From NCBI RefSeq assembly GCF_019352175.1, contig NZ_JACBYI010000029.1, positions 17,103-81,102 on the forward strand: a DNA stretch of 64,000 bases, written 5' to 3'. The stretch's first letter is position 1. Each line of letters begins with the position of its first letter. The DNA is from Paenibacillus sp. S150. GTDB taxonomy: Bacteria > Bacillota > Bacilli > Paenibacillales > Paenibacillaceae. The notes beneath the pieces are model-generated. The model made no database searches and had not been told where the DNA came from. It was given only the letters and a program-made list of their open reading frames with translations. A program made the translations under genes and the position numbers. Positions 50,056-58,626 of this stretch are shown in pieces.

Positions 50056-51750
50056 GTGATCTTCCAAACTGTCTATCTGAAGGAGGCGGCCCGTCTGCAA
50101 GCCTGGAAAGAGAAATATGCTTCATATATAGAGCAGCACCGGCAGCCAAATTCCCCGCCGCCCGTTCCCGGCGGAGAAGGGCTGAGCCTAAGCCTGACAG
50201 CCAATCTGGAAAATCTGCTTGCCCGGCTGGGCCAGAACGGCGATCTTGTCGTACGTGATTTCCTGCTCTTTGGCAGGCATGAGGCGGCCATGGTCTTCTT
50301 CTCCTCCCTCGTTAACCAGGAACAGATTCAGGAGCATATCCTCAAACCGCTCATGGCCCGTTCCTCCGAGCACCCCGGCATGCCTGAAGATCTCGCTGAC
50401 ATGTCCCGCTATATTTGGAATGCGGCAATCCAGGTAACGCAGGGAATCACTGCAGCCGAGCTTTCCTCCCTGCCTGACGCTGTTGTCAAAGGCCAGCTGA
50501 TCCTGCTGATCGACGGCATTGCCGAAGCCCTGGTGCTGGATATGCGGCAGGTCGATATGCGCGGCGTAGAGCAGCCGCAGACGGAGCAGGTGATCCGCGG
50601 CCCGCGGGAAGGATATGTGGAGAAGCTGGAGAACAATCTCTCCCTGCTGCGCTACCGGCTGCAGAGCACCGATTTCCGGATTGAGATCAGCCCGATCGGC
50701 ACCCGTACCCAGTCGCGGGTAGCTCTGTGCTATCTGGACAGCATAGCCGACCCGCAGCTCGTGGCCGAAGCCATGCGCAGAATTTCCATCATTAATACCG
50801 ACGGCATAATCGATGCCGGCTATATTGAACAATTCATCGAAGACCAGCCGCTGTCGCCCTTTCCGCAGGTGCAAAATACGGAGCGGCCGGACAAGACGGT
50901 GGCAGCTTTACTGGAAGGACGGGTAGCGATTCTTGTCGACGGTTCTCCGTTTGCCCTGATTGTACCCGCGCTCTTCAACCAGTTCTTTCAGACCATCGAC
51001 GATTACACCGAGCGCTTCATAATGGGCAGCCTGATCCGGTTTATCCGGCTGATCGCACTGGCCTTCTCTCTGTTCTTCCCTGCCTTGTACGTGTCTGTGA
51101 TCTCCTATAACCCGGAGCTGATGCCGACGGATTTCGCGGTCGCCATCTCCGGAGGGCGGGCAGGCGTTCCTTTCCCGGCAGTGCTGGAGGTGCTGATCAT
51201 GGAGGTGTCCATGGAGGTGCTGCGCGAGGCCACTATAAGGCTGCCCCAGATGATCGGCGGCGCATTGTCCATTGTCGGCGTGCTGGTTATCGGCCAGGCT
51301 GCCGTATCCGCCGGGCTGGCCAGTCCGATCACCGTGGTTATTGTCGCGCTGACGACCATCGGCTCTTTCGCCACTCCGGCCTATAACGCTGCGATTGCTC
51401 TGCGGATGCTGCGGTTCCCGCTGATACTTTTGGCCGGCATGTTCGGACTCTATGGTGTCATGATCGGTACGATTCCCATCGTCAACCACCTGCTGTTTCT
51501 GGAATCCTTCGGTGTGCCGTATATGTCGCCGTTCATACCGGGCAAATGGCGCGACTGGAAAGATACGCTGGTGAGAGCTCCGCTCTGGTGGATGCGCCGC
51601 CGCCCCAGCTTTTTGCACACCCAGGATGACACCCGGCTTGAGAAATCTGTGCCGGCGGCTTATGCGGATCAAATTCTTGAGCAGGGAGGTGAGGACGGTG
51701 AAGCACTCCCGGCAAATCACGACACTGCGCGCGGCGGCCGTAATCAGTAG
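50056..51750 (+). CDS. Spore germinant receptor subunit A (GerA family)
   Basis: The protein has about 564 residues. A hydrophilic N-terminal part (~1-290, with LTANLENLLARLGQNGDLVVRDFLLFG and the QTEQVIRGPREGY segment) precedes a membrane domain with five to six segments, including EVLREATIRLP, a GerA-family hallmark. The start is uncertain: the frame is open far upstream through recQ antisense, and GTG at 50056 is the first start codon clear of the recQ start region, but it has no good ribosome site. First gene of the ger operon. Confidence 0.85.
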   Translation: MIFQTVYLKEAARLQAWKEKYASYIEQHRQPNSPPPVPGGEGLSLSLTANLENLLARLGQNGDLVVRDFLLFGRHEAAMVFFSSLVNQEQIQEHILKPLMARSSEHPGMPEDLADMSRYIWNAAIQVTQGITAAELSSLPDAVVKGQLILLIDGIAEALVLDMRQVDMRGVEQPQTEQVIRGPREGYVEKLENNLSLLRYRLQSTDFRIEISPIGTRTQSRVALCYLDSIADPQLVAEAMRRISIINTDGIIDAGYIEQFIEDQPLSPFPQVQNTERPDKTVAALLEGRVAILVDGSPFALIVPALFNQFFQTIDDYTERFIMGSLIRFIRLIALAFSLFFPALYVSVISYNPELMPTDFAVAISGGRAGVPFPAVLEVLIMEVSMEVLREATIRLPQMIGGALSIVGVLVIGQAAVSAGLASPITVVIVALTTIGSFATPAYNAAIALRMLRFPLILLAGMFGLYGVMIGTIPIVNHLLFLESFGVPYMSPFIPGKWRDWKDTLVRAPLWWMRRRPSFLHTQDDTRLEKSVPAAYADQILEQGGEDGEALPANHDTARGGRNQ

Positions 51751-52795
51751 TACGATCATTGGCGTGGGCATCCTGAGCTTTCCCCGCCATATGGCCGTTG
51801 CCGGAGGCAGCAGTGCTCCCTTAGTCGCCTTCAGCGGCGTCATTATTTCCTTTTTGAGCTTTTGGGTCCTGGCCACGTTGTGCCGGCGTTTCCCCAAAGA
51901 ATCGCTGTTTGTGTTCAGCCGCCGGCTGGTCGGCCGGCAGCTGGGCGGTTTTTTTAATCTGTTGATTTTGCTGGTCTTCATTGTACTGACCGGCCTGTCG
52001 GCACGCCAGTTCGGCGATGTAGCTACCACCGTTTTGTTCAAAAAAACACCGGTAGAAGCTACGATTTTCCTGATGCTGCTGATCTGCCAGCTGTCCTCCA
52101 GAAGAAATCTGATCAAATTTTCCTATATCCATTTCTTTTATCTGCCGCTAATCATTGGCTCCGTGCTTGTAACGATCCTGATTTCTATGAAGAATGTCGA
52201 TCTGCTGAATCTGCAGCCTGTCCTGACCGTGCCCACCGCGACCTTTTGGAATGGCGCAAGGGAAGCCAGTTACCTGTTTCAGAGCTATTTTGTCATTACA
52301 CTGCTGATCCCTTTTATGCAAAAGCCAAAACAGGCCGTGCATGCGGGGGCTTTAGCCATTTTTGTATCCGGTGCCGTATATCTGCTGATTGTTATTGCTT
52401 CAGTAGGCCTGTTCGGTGCGGAAGAAACCAAGCTGCTGATTTATCCCACACTTGAAACAGCACGGTCGGCAGCCGTTGGGGAGGGCTTCCTGGAACGGCT
52501 GGATGCCCTGTTCATTGTGATCTGGGTGATTTCAGTGTATACCACAATCTACACTAATTATTATATAGCCGCCTGCCTGCTGCAGAATTTGTTTGCTTTC
52601 GAGGATCAGCGGATGACTTCCAGCTTGCTGCTTCCTGTGCTTTTTATCATCGCCATGCTTCCGGCCAATGTTTTTCAGACCTATAGCTGGTCGCTCCTTT
52701 TGGGAAAGGCATCCATGCTTTTAATAATGGGATATCCGCTGCTGCTATGGGCAGTTTACCTGTTACGCCGCTACAGAAAGAAGGGCTCCGCATGA
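51698..52795 (+). CDS. Spore germinant receptor subunit B (GerB, APC-type permease)
   Basis: The 365-residue protein has about ten membrane segments in an amino-acid/polyamine-transporter-like fold. It opens ISSTIIGVGILSFPRHMAVAGG, with the GVGIL and P-rich bend of the family. It binds germinant in the receptor complex. The GTG at 51698 has GGGAGG upstream and lies inside the end of the gerA gene (53-base overlap). The end overlaps gerC by four bases. Confidence 0.9.
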   Translation: MKHSRQITTLRAAAVISSTIIGVGILSFPRHMAVAGGSSAPLVAFSGVIISFLSFWVLATLCRRFPKESLFVFSRRLVGRQLGGFFNLLILLVFIVLTGLSARQFGDVATTVLFKKTPVEATIFLMLLICQLSSRRNLIKFSYIHFFYLPLIIGSVLVTILISMKNVDLLNLQPVLTVPTATFWNGAREASYLFQSYFVITLLIPFMQKPKQAVHAGALAIFVSGAVYLLIVIASVGLFGAEETKLLIYPTLETARSAAVGEGFLERLDALFIVIWVISVYTTIYTNYYIAACLLQNLFAFEDQRMTSSLLLPVLFIIAMLPANVFQTYSWSLLLGKASMLLIMGYPLLLWAVYLLRRYRKKGSA

Positions 52796-54018
52796 ACAAG
52801 CTGCTTCAAAAGCTCCTCTTGGTATTGTTGCCGTTTGCTGTCATTACCCTGTTTCTTGCCGGATGCTGGGATCAGGTTGAAATTGAGGATCGTGCGCTGG
52901 TGCTTGGATTAGCTATCGATATGGCGCCCGAGGAGTCGGCAAACAGGGAGGAAGAGGTCACCCATCTCAAAAATAATCAGCTTCCGAAAGAAATGCTCAG
53001 TGTTACGGCACAGATTGCCGTACCGGGCCGTGTCCCGCTTGGTCCGGGAAGCGGCAGCACCAGCGAGGGCGGGAAAACCAGCCCCGTCTGGGTAGTGACT
53101 GTGCTGGGGCATACGCTGGATGATGCCATGAACAATCTGCAGCAGCAGATTGCCGACCCGCGTTATCTCGTGCATCTGCGGGTGATCGTCATCAGCGAAG
53201 CGATCGCCCGGGGAAGGATGGATGATCTCAACGATTACTTGCGGCGCAATCCGGAAGTCCGGCGCAGAACCTGGATGCTGGTCTCTGAAGGCAGGGCTTC
53301 GGAATTTATGGATGTAACCCCGCCGCTGCAGCGGGTGCCGACGCTCTATATCCTCTCCATGATGGAGAAAGCGGTGGCTTCCGGTAAATTCCCCCCTGAT
53401 TATGTCGGCACCTTCTGGTCGGCGGATTCCAAATGGGGGCAAAGCGCGTATCTGCCCTATGTGTCACTGCGCGACAAAGAAAATGTTATGATTAAAGGTT
53501 TGGCCTATTTCAAGGACAGCAAGATGGTCAACAGCACGAAGCCGCTGGAAATTGGCGCATTCATGGCTGTCCAGGGAATGGACCCGGGCGGCTATTCCAT
53601 ACTTTTCAAAACAAGAGAGCTTGGAATTGTAATGACCAAAATTAATGAACGCTATACGAAAACCCGAAGCTCCATCCGGGACGGGAAGCCTCACGTTTCC
53701 TATAACATTTATCTGGAGGGTGATTTGGAAGAGCACTACGACAGCGGGAAGCCTGCCGATTCGTCTGCCAGGCTGCATGAGATCGAGCTTGAGTTCAAAG
53801 AACAGGTAGAGGGTATAGTCAAAGGGCTGATCCGGCAAACCCAGCGTGATCATGCGGATATTTTTGGAATGGGCGAGATCATCCGCGCGCACCACCCTGC
53901 TTATTGGAAGCAGAATGTTCACGGCAAAAACGACTGGGAGGATCACATCTACAGCACCGTAACCTTAGACATCAATTTCACTCTGCATCTGCGGAGAGTC
54001 GGGCTTAAAGAAACGTAA
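52792..54018 (+). CDS. Spore germinant receptor subunit C (Ger(x)C lipoprotein)
   Basis: The 408-residue protein has a signal peptide ending in lipobox LAGC (lipid Cys at 25), followed by WDQVEIEDRALVLGLAIDM, the standard start of Ger(x)C proteins, and a C-terminal Spore_GerAC domain. It is anchored at the spore inner membrane and completes the A-B-C receptor. The ATG overlaps the gerB stop (ATGA). No second receptor operon is in the window. Confidence 0.93.
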   Translation: MNKLLQKLLLVLLPFAVITLFLAGCWDQVEIEDRALVLGLAIDMAPEESANREEEVTHLKNNQLPKEMLSVTAQIAVPGRVPLGPGSGSTSEGGKTSPVWVVTVLGHTLDDAMNNLQQQIADPRYLVHLRVIVISEAIARGRMDDLNDYLRRNPEVRRRTWMLVSEGRASEFMDVTPPLQRVPTLYILSMMEKAVASGKFPPDYVGTFWSADSKWGQSAYLPYVSLRDKENVMIKGLAYFKDSKMVNSTKPLEIGAFMAVQGMDPGGYSILFKTRELGIVMTKINERYTKTRSSIRDGKPHVSYNIYLEGDLEEHYDSGKPADSSARLHEIELEFKEQVEGIVKGLIRQTQRDHADIFGMGEIIRAHHPAYWKQNVHGKNDWEDHIYSTVTLDINFTLHLRRVGLKET

Positions 54019-54032
54019 AGGGGGGGAAGAAG

Positions 54033-54218
54033 GTGGTCCGTTTATTTGCCTGCACCGCCGCTATTATAATGTTCTCCGCGCTGCTTCTGCTGACGGTGGA
54101 CAGAAATATCTACCAGGCCTGCGGCCGGGTCCGGGAAAAGAACTATGCCTCTGCGCTGGGGTGGGGCTATGCCGCGATCTCCCTCTTGATTATTGTCTTC
54201 CTGATTATTTTTCTGTAG
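54033..54218 (+). CDS. Small two-helix membrane protein after gerC
   Basis: The protein has 61 residues with two hydrophobic segments (RLFACTAAIIMFSALLLL and AAISLLIIVFLIIFL) and a charged loop between. It begins at a GTG with GGGGGAAG upstream, 14 bases after gerC. Small membrane proteins of this shape (GerD-like in place only, or the CLC_0170 kind) sometimes accompany ger operons. Membership in the operon is likely and function unknown. Confidence 0.7.
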   Translation: MVRLFACTAAIIMFSALLLLTVDRNIYQACGRVREKNYASALGWGYAAISLLIIVFLIIFL

Positions 54219-54339
54219 CGGTCCCGCGTGCGGCTGCTTGCGCAGTCTCAAAGGTTTTTCCTCCGGCAGTGTCCGTAGTATTTCTTTACTGCCCATGGTA
54301 TATTGAGGAGTACATCAGCAAAGGACGGAGAATGCTTCC

Positions 54340-55365
54340 ATGAATACAAGACGAAATCCCAAAGAGAGTGCCAAGCGCGGCGCCAAGCCTGGAATAAATG
54401 CCGGTACACAAGCTAATTCCGGGACTAAAGGATCTAACCGCAAACCGGCCGGCAAGCCGGGGGCGGCAGCCAAGGCACCCGCAACTGCCAAAGCGTATAC
54501 GGTGGCCGAGCCTGCCGAGCTGCTGGCTTTTCTGCTGAAGACGATCACCGGCAAGGGGCGCAATTCCATCAAGTCCATGCTCTCCCGCGGGCAGGTATCC
54601 GTGAACGGCAGGGCGGTAACCCGGCATAACTTCCAGCTTCATCCGGGACACACCGTAACGGTCGACCAGGAAAAGCCGGTTCAGGCCAAAGAAATGACAG
54701 GTCTGACAATTGTTCATGAGGATAATGATCTGATTGTCATTCAAAAGGATGCGGGCCTGCTCTCCATCGCCACCGGAGAGGACAATGAATTGACTGCCTA
54801 CCGGCAGCTTATGGAGCATGTGCGGCTCAGCAATCCGAAAAACCGCATCTTTGTGGTGCACCGGCTGGACCGCGACACCTCCGGCGTGATGATGTTCGCC
54901 AAAAGCGAGCAGCTCCAGCAGACGTTGCAGAACACATGGAAGGATACCGTACAGGAACGCTCCTATGTGGCCCTGGTGGAAGGCGCGGTCAAGAAGCCCG
55001 GGGGCACTGTCCGTTCCTGGCTGAAGGAAACCTCAACACTCAAAATGTATTCCAGCCCTCACGAAGGGGACGGGCTGCTTGCCGTGACCCATTACAAGTT
55101 AATTCAAGCCAATCGCCACTTCTCCTTGCTGGAGGTGCATCTGGAAACCGGACGCAAAAATCAGATCCGCGTGCATATGTCGGATATCGGCCATCCCATC
55201 GCCGGTGACAAGAAATACGGCGCGGAGACGAAGACCGTGGGCCGGCTTGGCCTGCATGCCCGTGTGCTCTCTTTCATTCATCCGGTCACCGGAGAGCTGC
55301 TGACCTTTGAGAGCCCGATTCCCAGGACATTTCTTAAATATACCGCGCCCGCGCCAACCAACTAG
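54340..55365 (+). CDS. RluA-family pseudouridine synthase with basic N-terminal extension
   Basis: In this 341-residue protein residues 1-55 are a Lys/Ala/Gly-rich low-complexity extension. An S4 domain (~60-120, NSIKSMLSRGQVSVNGRAVT) and the catalytic RluA domain follow, with the catalytic Asp in VVHRLDRDTSGVMMFAKS and the later QIRVHMSDIGHPIAGDKKYG. It converts uridines in 23S rRNA or tRNA. The substrate class (RluC/RluD-like) is not decided by sequence alone. The basic extension may bind RNA. Confidence 0.9.
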   Translation: MNTRRNPKESAKRGAKPGINAGTQANSGTKGSNRKPAGKPGAAAKAPATAKAYTVAEPAELLAFLLKTITGKGRNSIKSMLSRGQVSVNGRAVTRHNFQLHPGHTVTVDQEKPVQAKEMTGLTIVHEDNDLIVIQKDAGLLSIATGEDNELTAYRQLMEHVRLSNPKNRIFVVHRLDRDTSGVMMFAKSEQLQQTLQNTWKDTVQERSYVALVEGAVKKPGGTVRSWLKETSTLKMYSSPHEGDGLLAVTHYKLIQANRHFSLLEVHLETGRKNQIRVHMSDIGHPIAGDKKYGAETKTVGRLGLHARVLSFIHPVTGELLTFESPIPRTFLKYTAPAPTN

Positions 55366-55512
55366 AAACAGCGCACTATTCATGAATTGATCCTGCTCTT
55401 CAAAAGGAGGCTGATTCACGTAGAGCTTACTTCGCAGCAGCCGCCAAATAAGCGGCGGTAACCTATAGGATGAACCGCCGGATGACAGCAAGGGCTGTCA
55501 GCTGCTAAAGCA

Positions 55513-56718
55513 CTAAATATATTCGCCGATTTCCAGCAGAGGCGGATTGACCTGCACGGAGTCGGGGTATTTGATGCCTGCTCCCGTATTGAGCACAACC
55601 ACCCGCTCGTCCGGCTTGATCCAGCCTGTCCGGGCCAGCCTGCGGGCTGCGGCAAAAGCAGCCGCGCCTTCCGGACAAACAAACGAGCCTTCCAGCCGGG
55701 CAAGCTTCTCCTGCTCGATGCCCATCTCTTCGTCGGATACGGCAACGGCGGCCCCGTCCGTCTCATAGACCGCCTTCAGCACCAGAAAGTCGCCGAGCGC
55801 CTTCGGCACGTTGATGCCAAACGCGGCGGTAGCGGAATCCGGCCAGAACTCGGAACGTTCGGCCTTCGCTTCCCACGCCTTGACGATCGGCGCACAGCCC
55901 TCCGCCTGCACGGCGACAAGCCGCGGCAGCTTGCCCTGCACCCAGCCGATTTCCCGCAGCTCCTGCAGCGCCTTATAAATGCCGATCAGCCCTACCCCGC
56001 CTCCGGTCGGGTACAGAATGACATCCGGCATTTCCCAGCCGAGCTGCTCGGCAATTTCCAGCCCCATCGTCTTCTTTCCTTCGATGCGGTAGGGCTCCTT
56101 CAGCGTGGAGGCATCGTACAGCCCTTTGTCCGCCACCTCCCGGGCAACGATCTTGCCGGCATCGCTGATCAGGCCGTTAACCAGATACAGCCGCGCTCCG
56201 GCGAGCGCGACTTCGCTGCGCGTAATCTTAGGCGCATCCTGCGGCATTACGATTGTCGCCTCAATGCCCGCCCTCGCAGAGTACAGCGCCCAAGCGGCTC
56301 CCGCATTGCCGTTGGTCGGCATAGCCAGACCGGCTACGCCCAGCTCCTTGGCCTTGGACACCCCGACCGCCGCCCCGCGCGCCTTGAAGCTGCCGCTGGG
56401 CACCAGGCTCTCATCCTTCATCAGCAGCTGCTTGATGCCGTAGTCTCCGCCCAGACGGGGCAGCTCAAGCAGCGGCGTCATGCCCTCGCCCAGAGTCACT
56501 ACATGGCGTTCCCCGACTACCGGCAGCAGTTCATGGTACCGCCAGAGATCAGCTTGTCTGCCGCTCAGCTCCGCACGGTCCAACTCCAGCTTCAGCTGCT
56601 CCAGATCATAACGCACAAGCAGCGGCGATCCACAGGCGCATAGCTGCCGGACAGCATCGGCCCCGTAAGTCTCCCCGCACTGCGGACATTCCAGATGTGA
56701 CAAATAACTATAACGCAT
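55513..56718 (-). CDS. thrC: Threonine synthase
   Basis: This 401-residue PLP enzyme of fold type II makes threonine from O-phosphohomoserine. A zinc-ribbon-like start has Cys pairs C11/C14 and C27/C29 (CPQCGETYG..CACG). The PLP Lys is K112 in PSGSFKARG, and the glycine-rich phosphate loop is LYPTGGGVGLIG. The ATG at 56718 is the first start fitting the family. It stands alone here, without hom or thrB. Confidence 0.92.
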   Translation of the reverse strand: MRYSYLSHLECPQCGETYGADAVRQLCACGSPLLVRYDLEQLKLELDRAELSGRQADLWRYHELLPVVGERHVVTLGEGMTPLLELPRLGGDYGIKQLLMKDESLVPSGSFKARGAAVGVSKAKELGVAGLAMPTNGNAGAAWALYSARAGIEATIVMPQDAPKITRSEVALAGARLYLVNGLISDAGKIVAREVADKGLYDASTLKEPYRIEGKKTMGLEIAEQLGWEMPDVILYPTGGGVGLIGIYKALQELREIGWVQGKLPRLVAVQAEGCAPIVKAWEAKAERSEFWPDSATAAFGINVPKALGDFLVLKAVYETDGAAVAVSDEEMGIEQEKLARLEGSFVCPEGAAAFAAARRLARTGWIKPDERVVVLNTGAGIKYPDSVQVNPPLLEIGEYI

Positions 56719-56893
56719 CCTGCATTTCCACTCCCTCGGCTTCACTATATAATTACTTCTCCTATAGAATAAATCAGAATGAGCAATGTGGCAAAATTTG
56801 TTTCCCTTCCGTCCGTTGACCGCCCGCCTGGCAACATTTTCTCTCCAATTTGCGTCATGGTACAATATAGAGAAACGTAAGAAGGTGCCATTC

Positions 56894-57409
56894 ATGTTCC
56901 ATCCCACTGTCTTTGACAATATTAAAACCGCTTTTGAGAATCAGATTTACGACTATGATAATCTGGATGGGATTCTTGTGGTGACGGACCGGGCCGATTT
57001 ACTGAATCTGGCGCTGATGTCCCGGGAGTTCAGTTTGTCCTTCAAGCTGACCGGCGGCAGGAATGTGACGTCCGAGGTGGTGCTGCTGTCCTCGGTGAAG
57101 GAGCTGAGCGATGAGATTCTGGAGACTCCGGACAGCAATCCCGGCTGCAGCCTTCTATTGCGCTTTTATATGGAAATTGATGATGTGAACGTCCAGTGTC
57201 CGGCAATTGAGAATGTCCTCTCCACAATTTGGGGACCGGATTTCCAGCCTGTTCAATCCCTGAGCTGCCTGTTCGGCCAGGAAGATGACACTTGCAATAA
57301 CTGCATCGAGCTGCAGTTCAACAGGCAAATTGCCGAAGAGCAGATGGAGGATATTCCCAACCTTCTGAATTTTATTCTGCAGAGTGCCGGGGAACTGGAG
57401 GATATCTAA
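56894..57409 (+). CDS. Conserved unknown protein, 171 residues
   Basis: The reading MFHPTVFDNIKTAFENQIYD, then YDNLDGILVVTDRADLLNLALMSREFSLSFKL, with an acidic C-terminus ending EQMEDIPNLLNFILQSAGELEDI, is soluble and predicted alpha/beta. Two Cys pairs (CSL, CP, CLFG, CNNC) are scattered, so metal binding is possible but not patterned. AAGAAGGTG lies before the ATG at 56894. Related proteins of this type occur across Bacillales without known function. Followed 30 bases later by a small membrane-protein gene. Confidence 0.75.
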   Translation: MFHPTVFDNIKTAFENQIYDYDNLDGILVVTDRADLLNLALMSREFSLSFKLTGGRNVTSEVVLLSSVKELSDEILETPDSNPGCSLLLRFYMEIDDVNVQCPAIENVLSTIWGPDFQPVQSLSCLFGQEDDTCNNCIELQFNRQIAEEQMEDIPNLLNFILQSAGELEDI

Positions 57410-57439
57410 GCTGATTCGAATAAATGAGGTGAAGGGTTC

Positions 57440-57835
57440 ATGAGCTTCCTGCCAACCGCCAAAAGCAAACGCTGGTACATCTGGGCTCCTGTATACGCGC
57501 TCGTTCTGTGGCTGCTGCTGATTGTGCACCGGTTTGCTCTGCTGGATAAGGATTACAGCCTGCCGCTTCTTGCGCGGTATGCCGCCCTGGCCACCGGTAT
57601 CTCCATTATCCTGAATGCCTTGGGCTGGCTCGGCGCAAGGCTGCTCTGGCTGATCACCACGGCCGGAATCCTGGCCGGGCTGGGGCTGATGATGGCTTAC
57701 ACCTACCGGGAAATGTCAGGCTGGGAGGATCTGGCGGGCTTTCTCGCATTTGCAATGTTCACGCTGGGCGGATTTGCGGCCGGCTTGCTTGCGGAGGGCA
57801 TTTATTGGCTGATCAGACGCCGGCGCAGCGCATGA
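57440..57835 (+). CDS. Small four-helix membrane protein
   Basis: The 131-residue protein has four predicted membrane segments (residues ~13-30, ~42-60, ~65-85, ~95-120), a basic C-terminus (RRRRSA) and several Trp and Leu. GAGGTGAAGGG precedes the ATG. Spacing of 30 bases from the preceding gene suggests one transcript. No family is recognised. Confidence 0.75.
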   Translation: MSFLPTAKSKRWYIWAPVYALVLWLLLIVHRFALLDKDYSLPLLARYAALATGISIILNALGWLGARLLWLITTAGILAGLGLMMAYTYREMSGWEDLAGFLAFAMFTLGGFAAGLLAEGIYWLIRRRRSA

Positions 57836-57894
57836 GTCTTTTTTGACCCACACACAATCCGCTTAACCATGATCACAAAATGAGGTGGCACTCC

Positions 57895-58476
57895 ATGTCC
57901 AATTCCCTTCTGACCAAAAAAGCCCTGGCCCGTTCACTGAAAGCCTTGATGGAGCATGTCCCCTTGAACAAAATCTCCGTTAAGCACTTGGTGGACGACT
58001 GCGGGCTGAACCGTCAGACGTTTTACTACCATTTTCAGGATATTTATGAGCTGCTGGGCTGGGTATACCAGACCGAAGCGTTGGAGAGCATAGCACAGTA
58101 CCGCAGCTACAACACGTGGACAGACGGTTTTTACCGGATCTTTTGTTATATCGGGGCCAACAGGGCCTTTTGCTGCAATACGCTGGACTCTCTGGGCAGA
58201 ACGCATCTTGATGCCTATCTGTATGATGTGACGAACGATCTGATTATGGGGGTAATTCAAGAGCTTGCCGGTGAGATGGAGGTTAGTGACGGGGACAAAC
58301 GGTTTATTGCCAATTTTTATACGCTGGCTTTTACGGGGCTTGTGATCCAGTGGATGCGTGACGGGATGAAGGAGGAGCCCAAGGCTGTCATCGGGAAGCT
58401 CGGTGTGCTGATCGAAGGGAATTTTGCCAGAGCGCTGCGCCAATATGTCCGCAGAGACGGCTTCCCTGTGCTCTAA
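57895..58476 (+). CDS. TetR-family transcriptional regulator
   Basis: In this 193-residue protein the N-terminal HTH reads MEHVPLNKISVKHLVDDCGLNRQTFYYHF, the recognition-helix pattern of the DhaS-like TetR branch. The C-terminal ligand domain is all-helical. The ATG at 57895 has TGAGGTGG upstream. It precedes the oleate hydratase gene by 150 bases in the same direction, so it is the natural candidate to control it in response to fatty acids; that is an inference from position. Confidence 0.88.
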   Translation: MSNSLLTKKALARSLKALMEHVPLNKISVKHLVDDCGLNRQTFYYHFQDIYELLGWVYQTEALESIAQYRSYNTWTDGFYRIFCYIGANRAFCCNTLDSLGRTHLDAYLYDVTNDLIMGVIQELAGEMEVSDGDKRFIANFYTLAFTGLVIQWMRDGMKEEPKAVIGKLGVLIEGNFARALRQYVRRDGFPVL

Positions 58477-58626
58477 ATGCCTCAGAACTTGTCAAAAAAC
58501 CATACACTTTGCCCCAAGTGACCAAAATTCATACACTCGCGGACTTTTGACCATACCCTCTGTGGCGGCCTTGGTTTACATTAGGGACAGTAAGAGCAAA
58601 CAGCAACCCTATGGAGGCGACACGCA

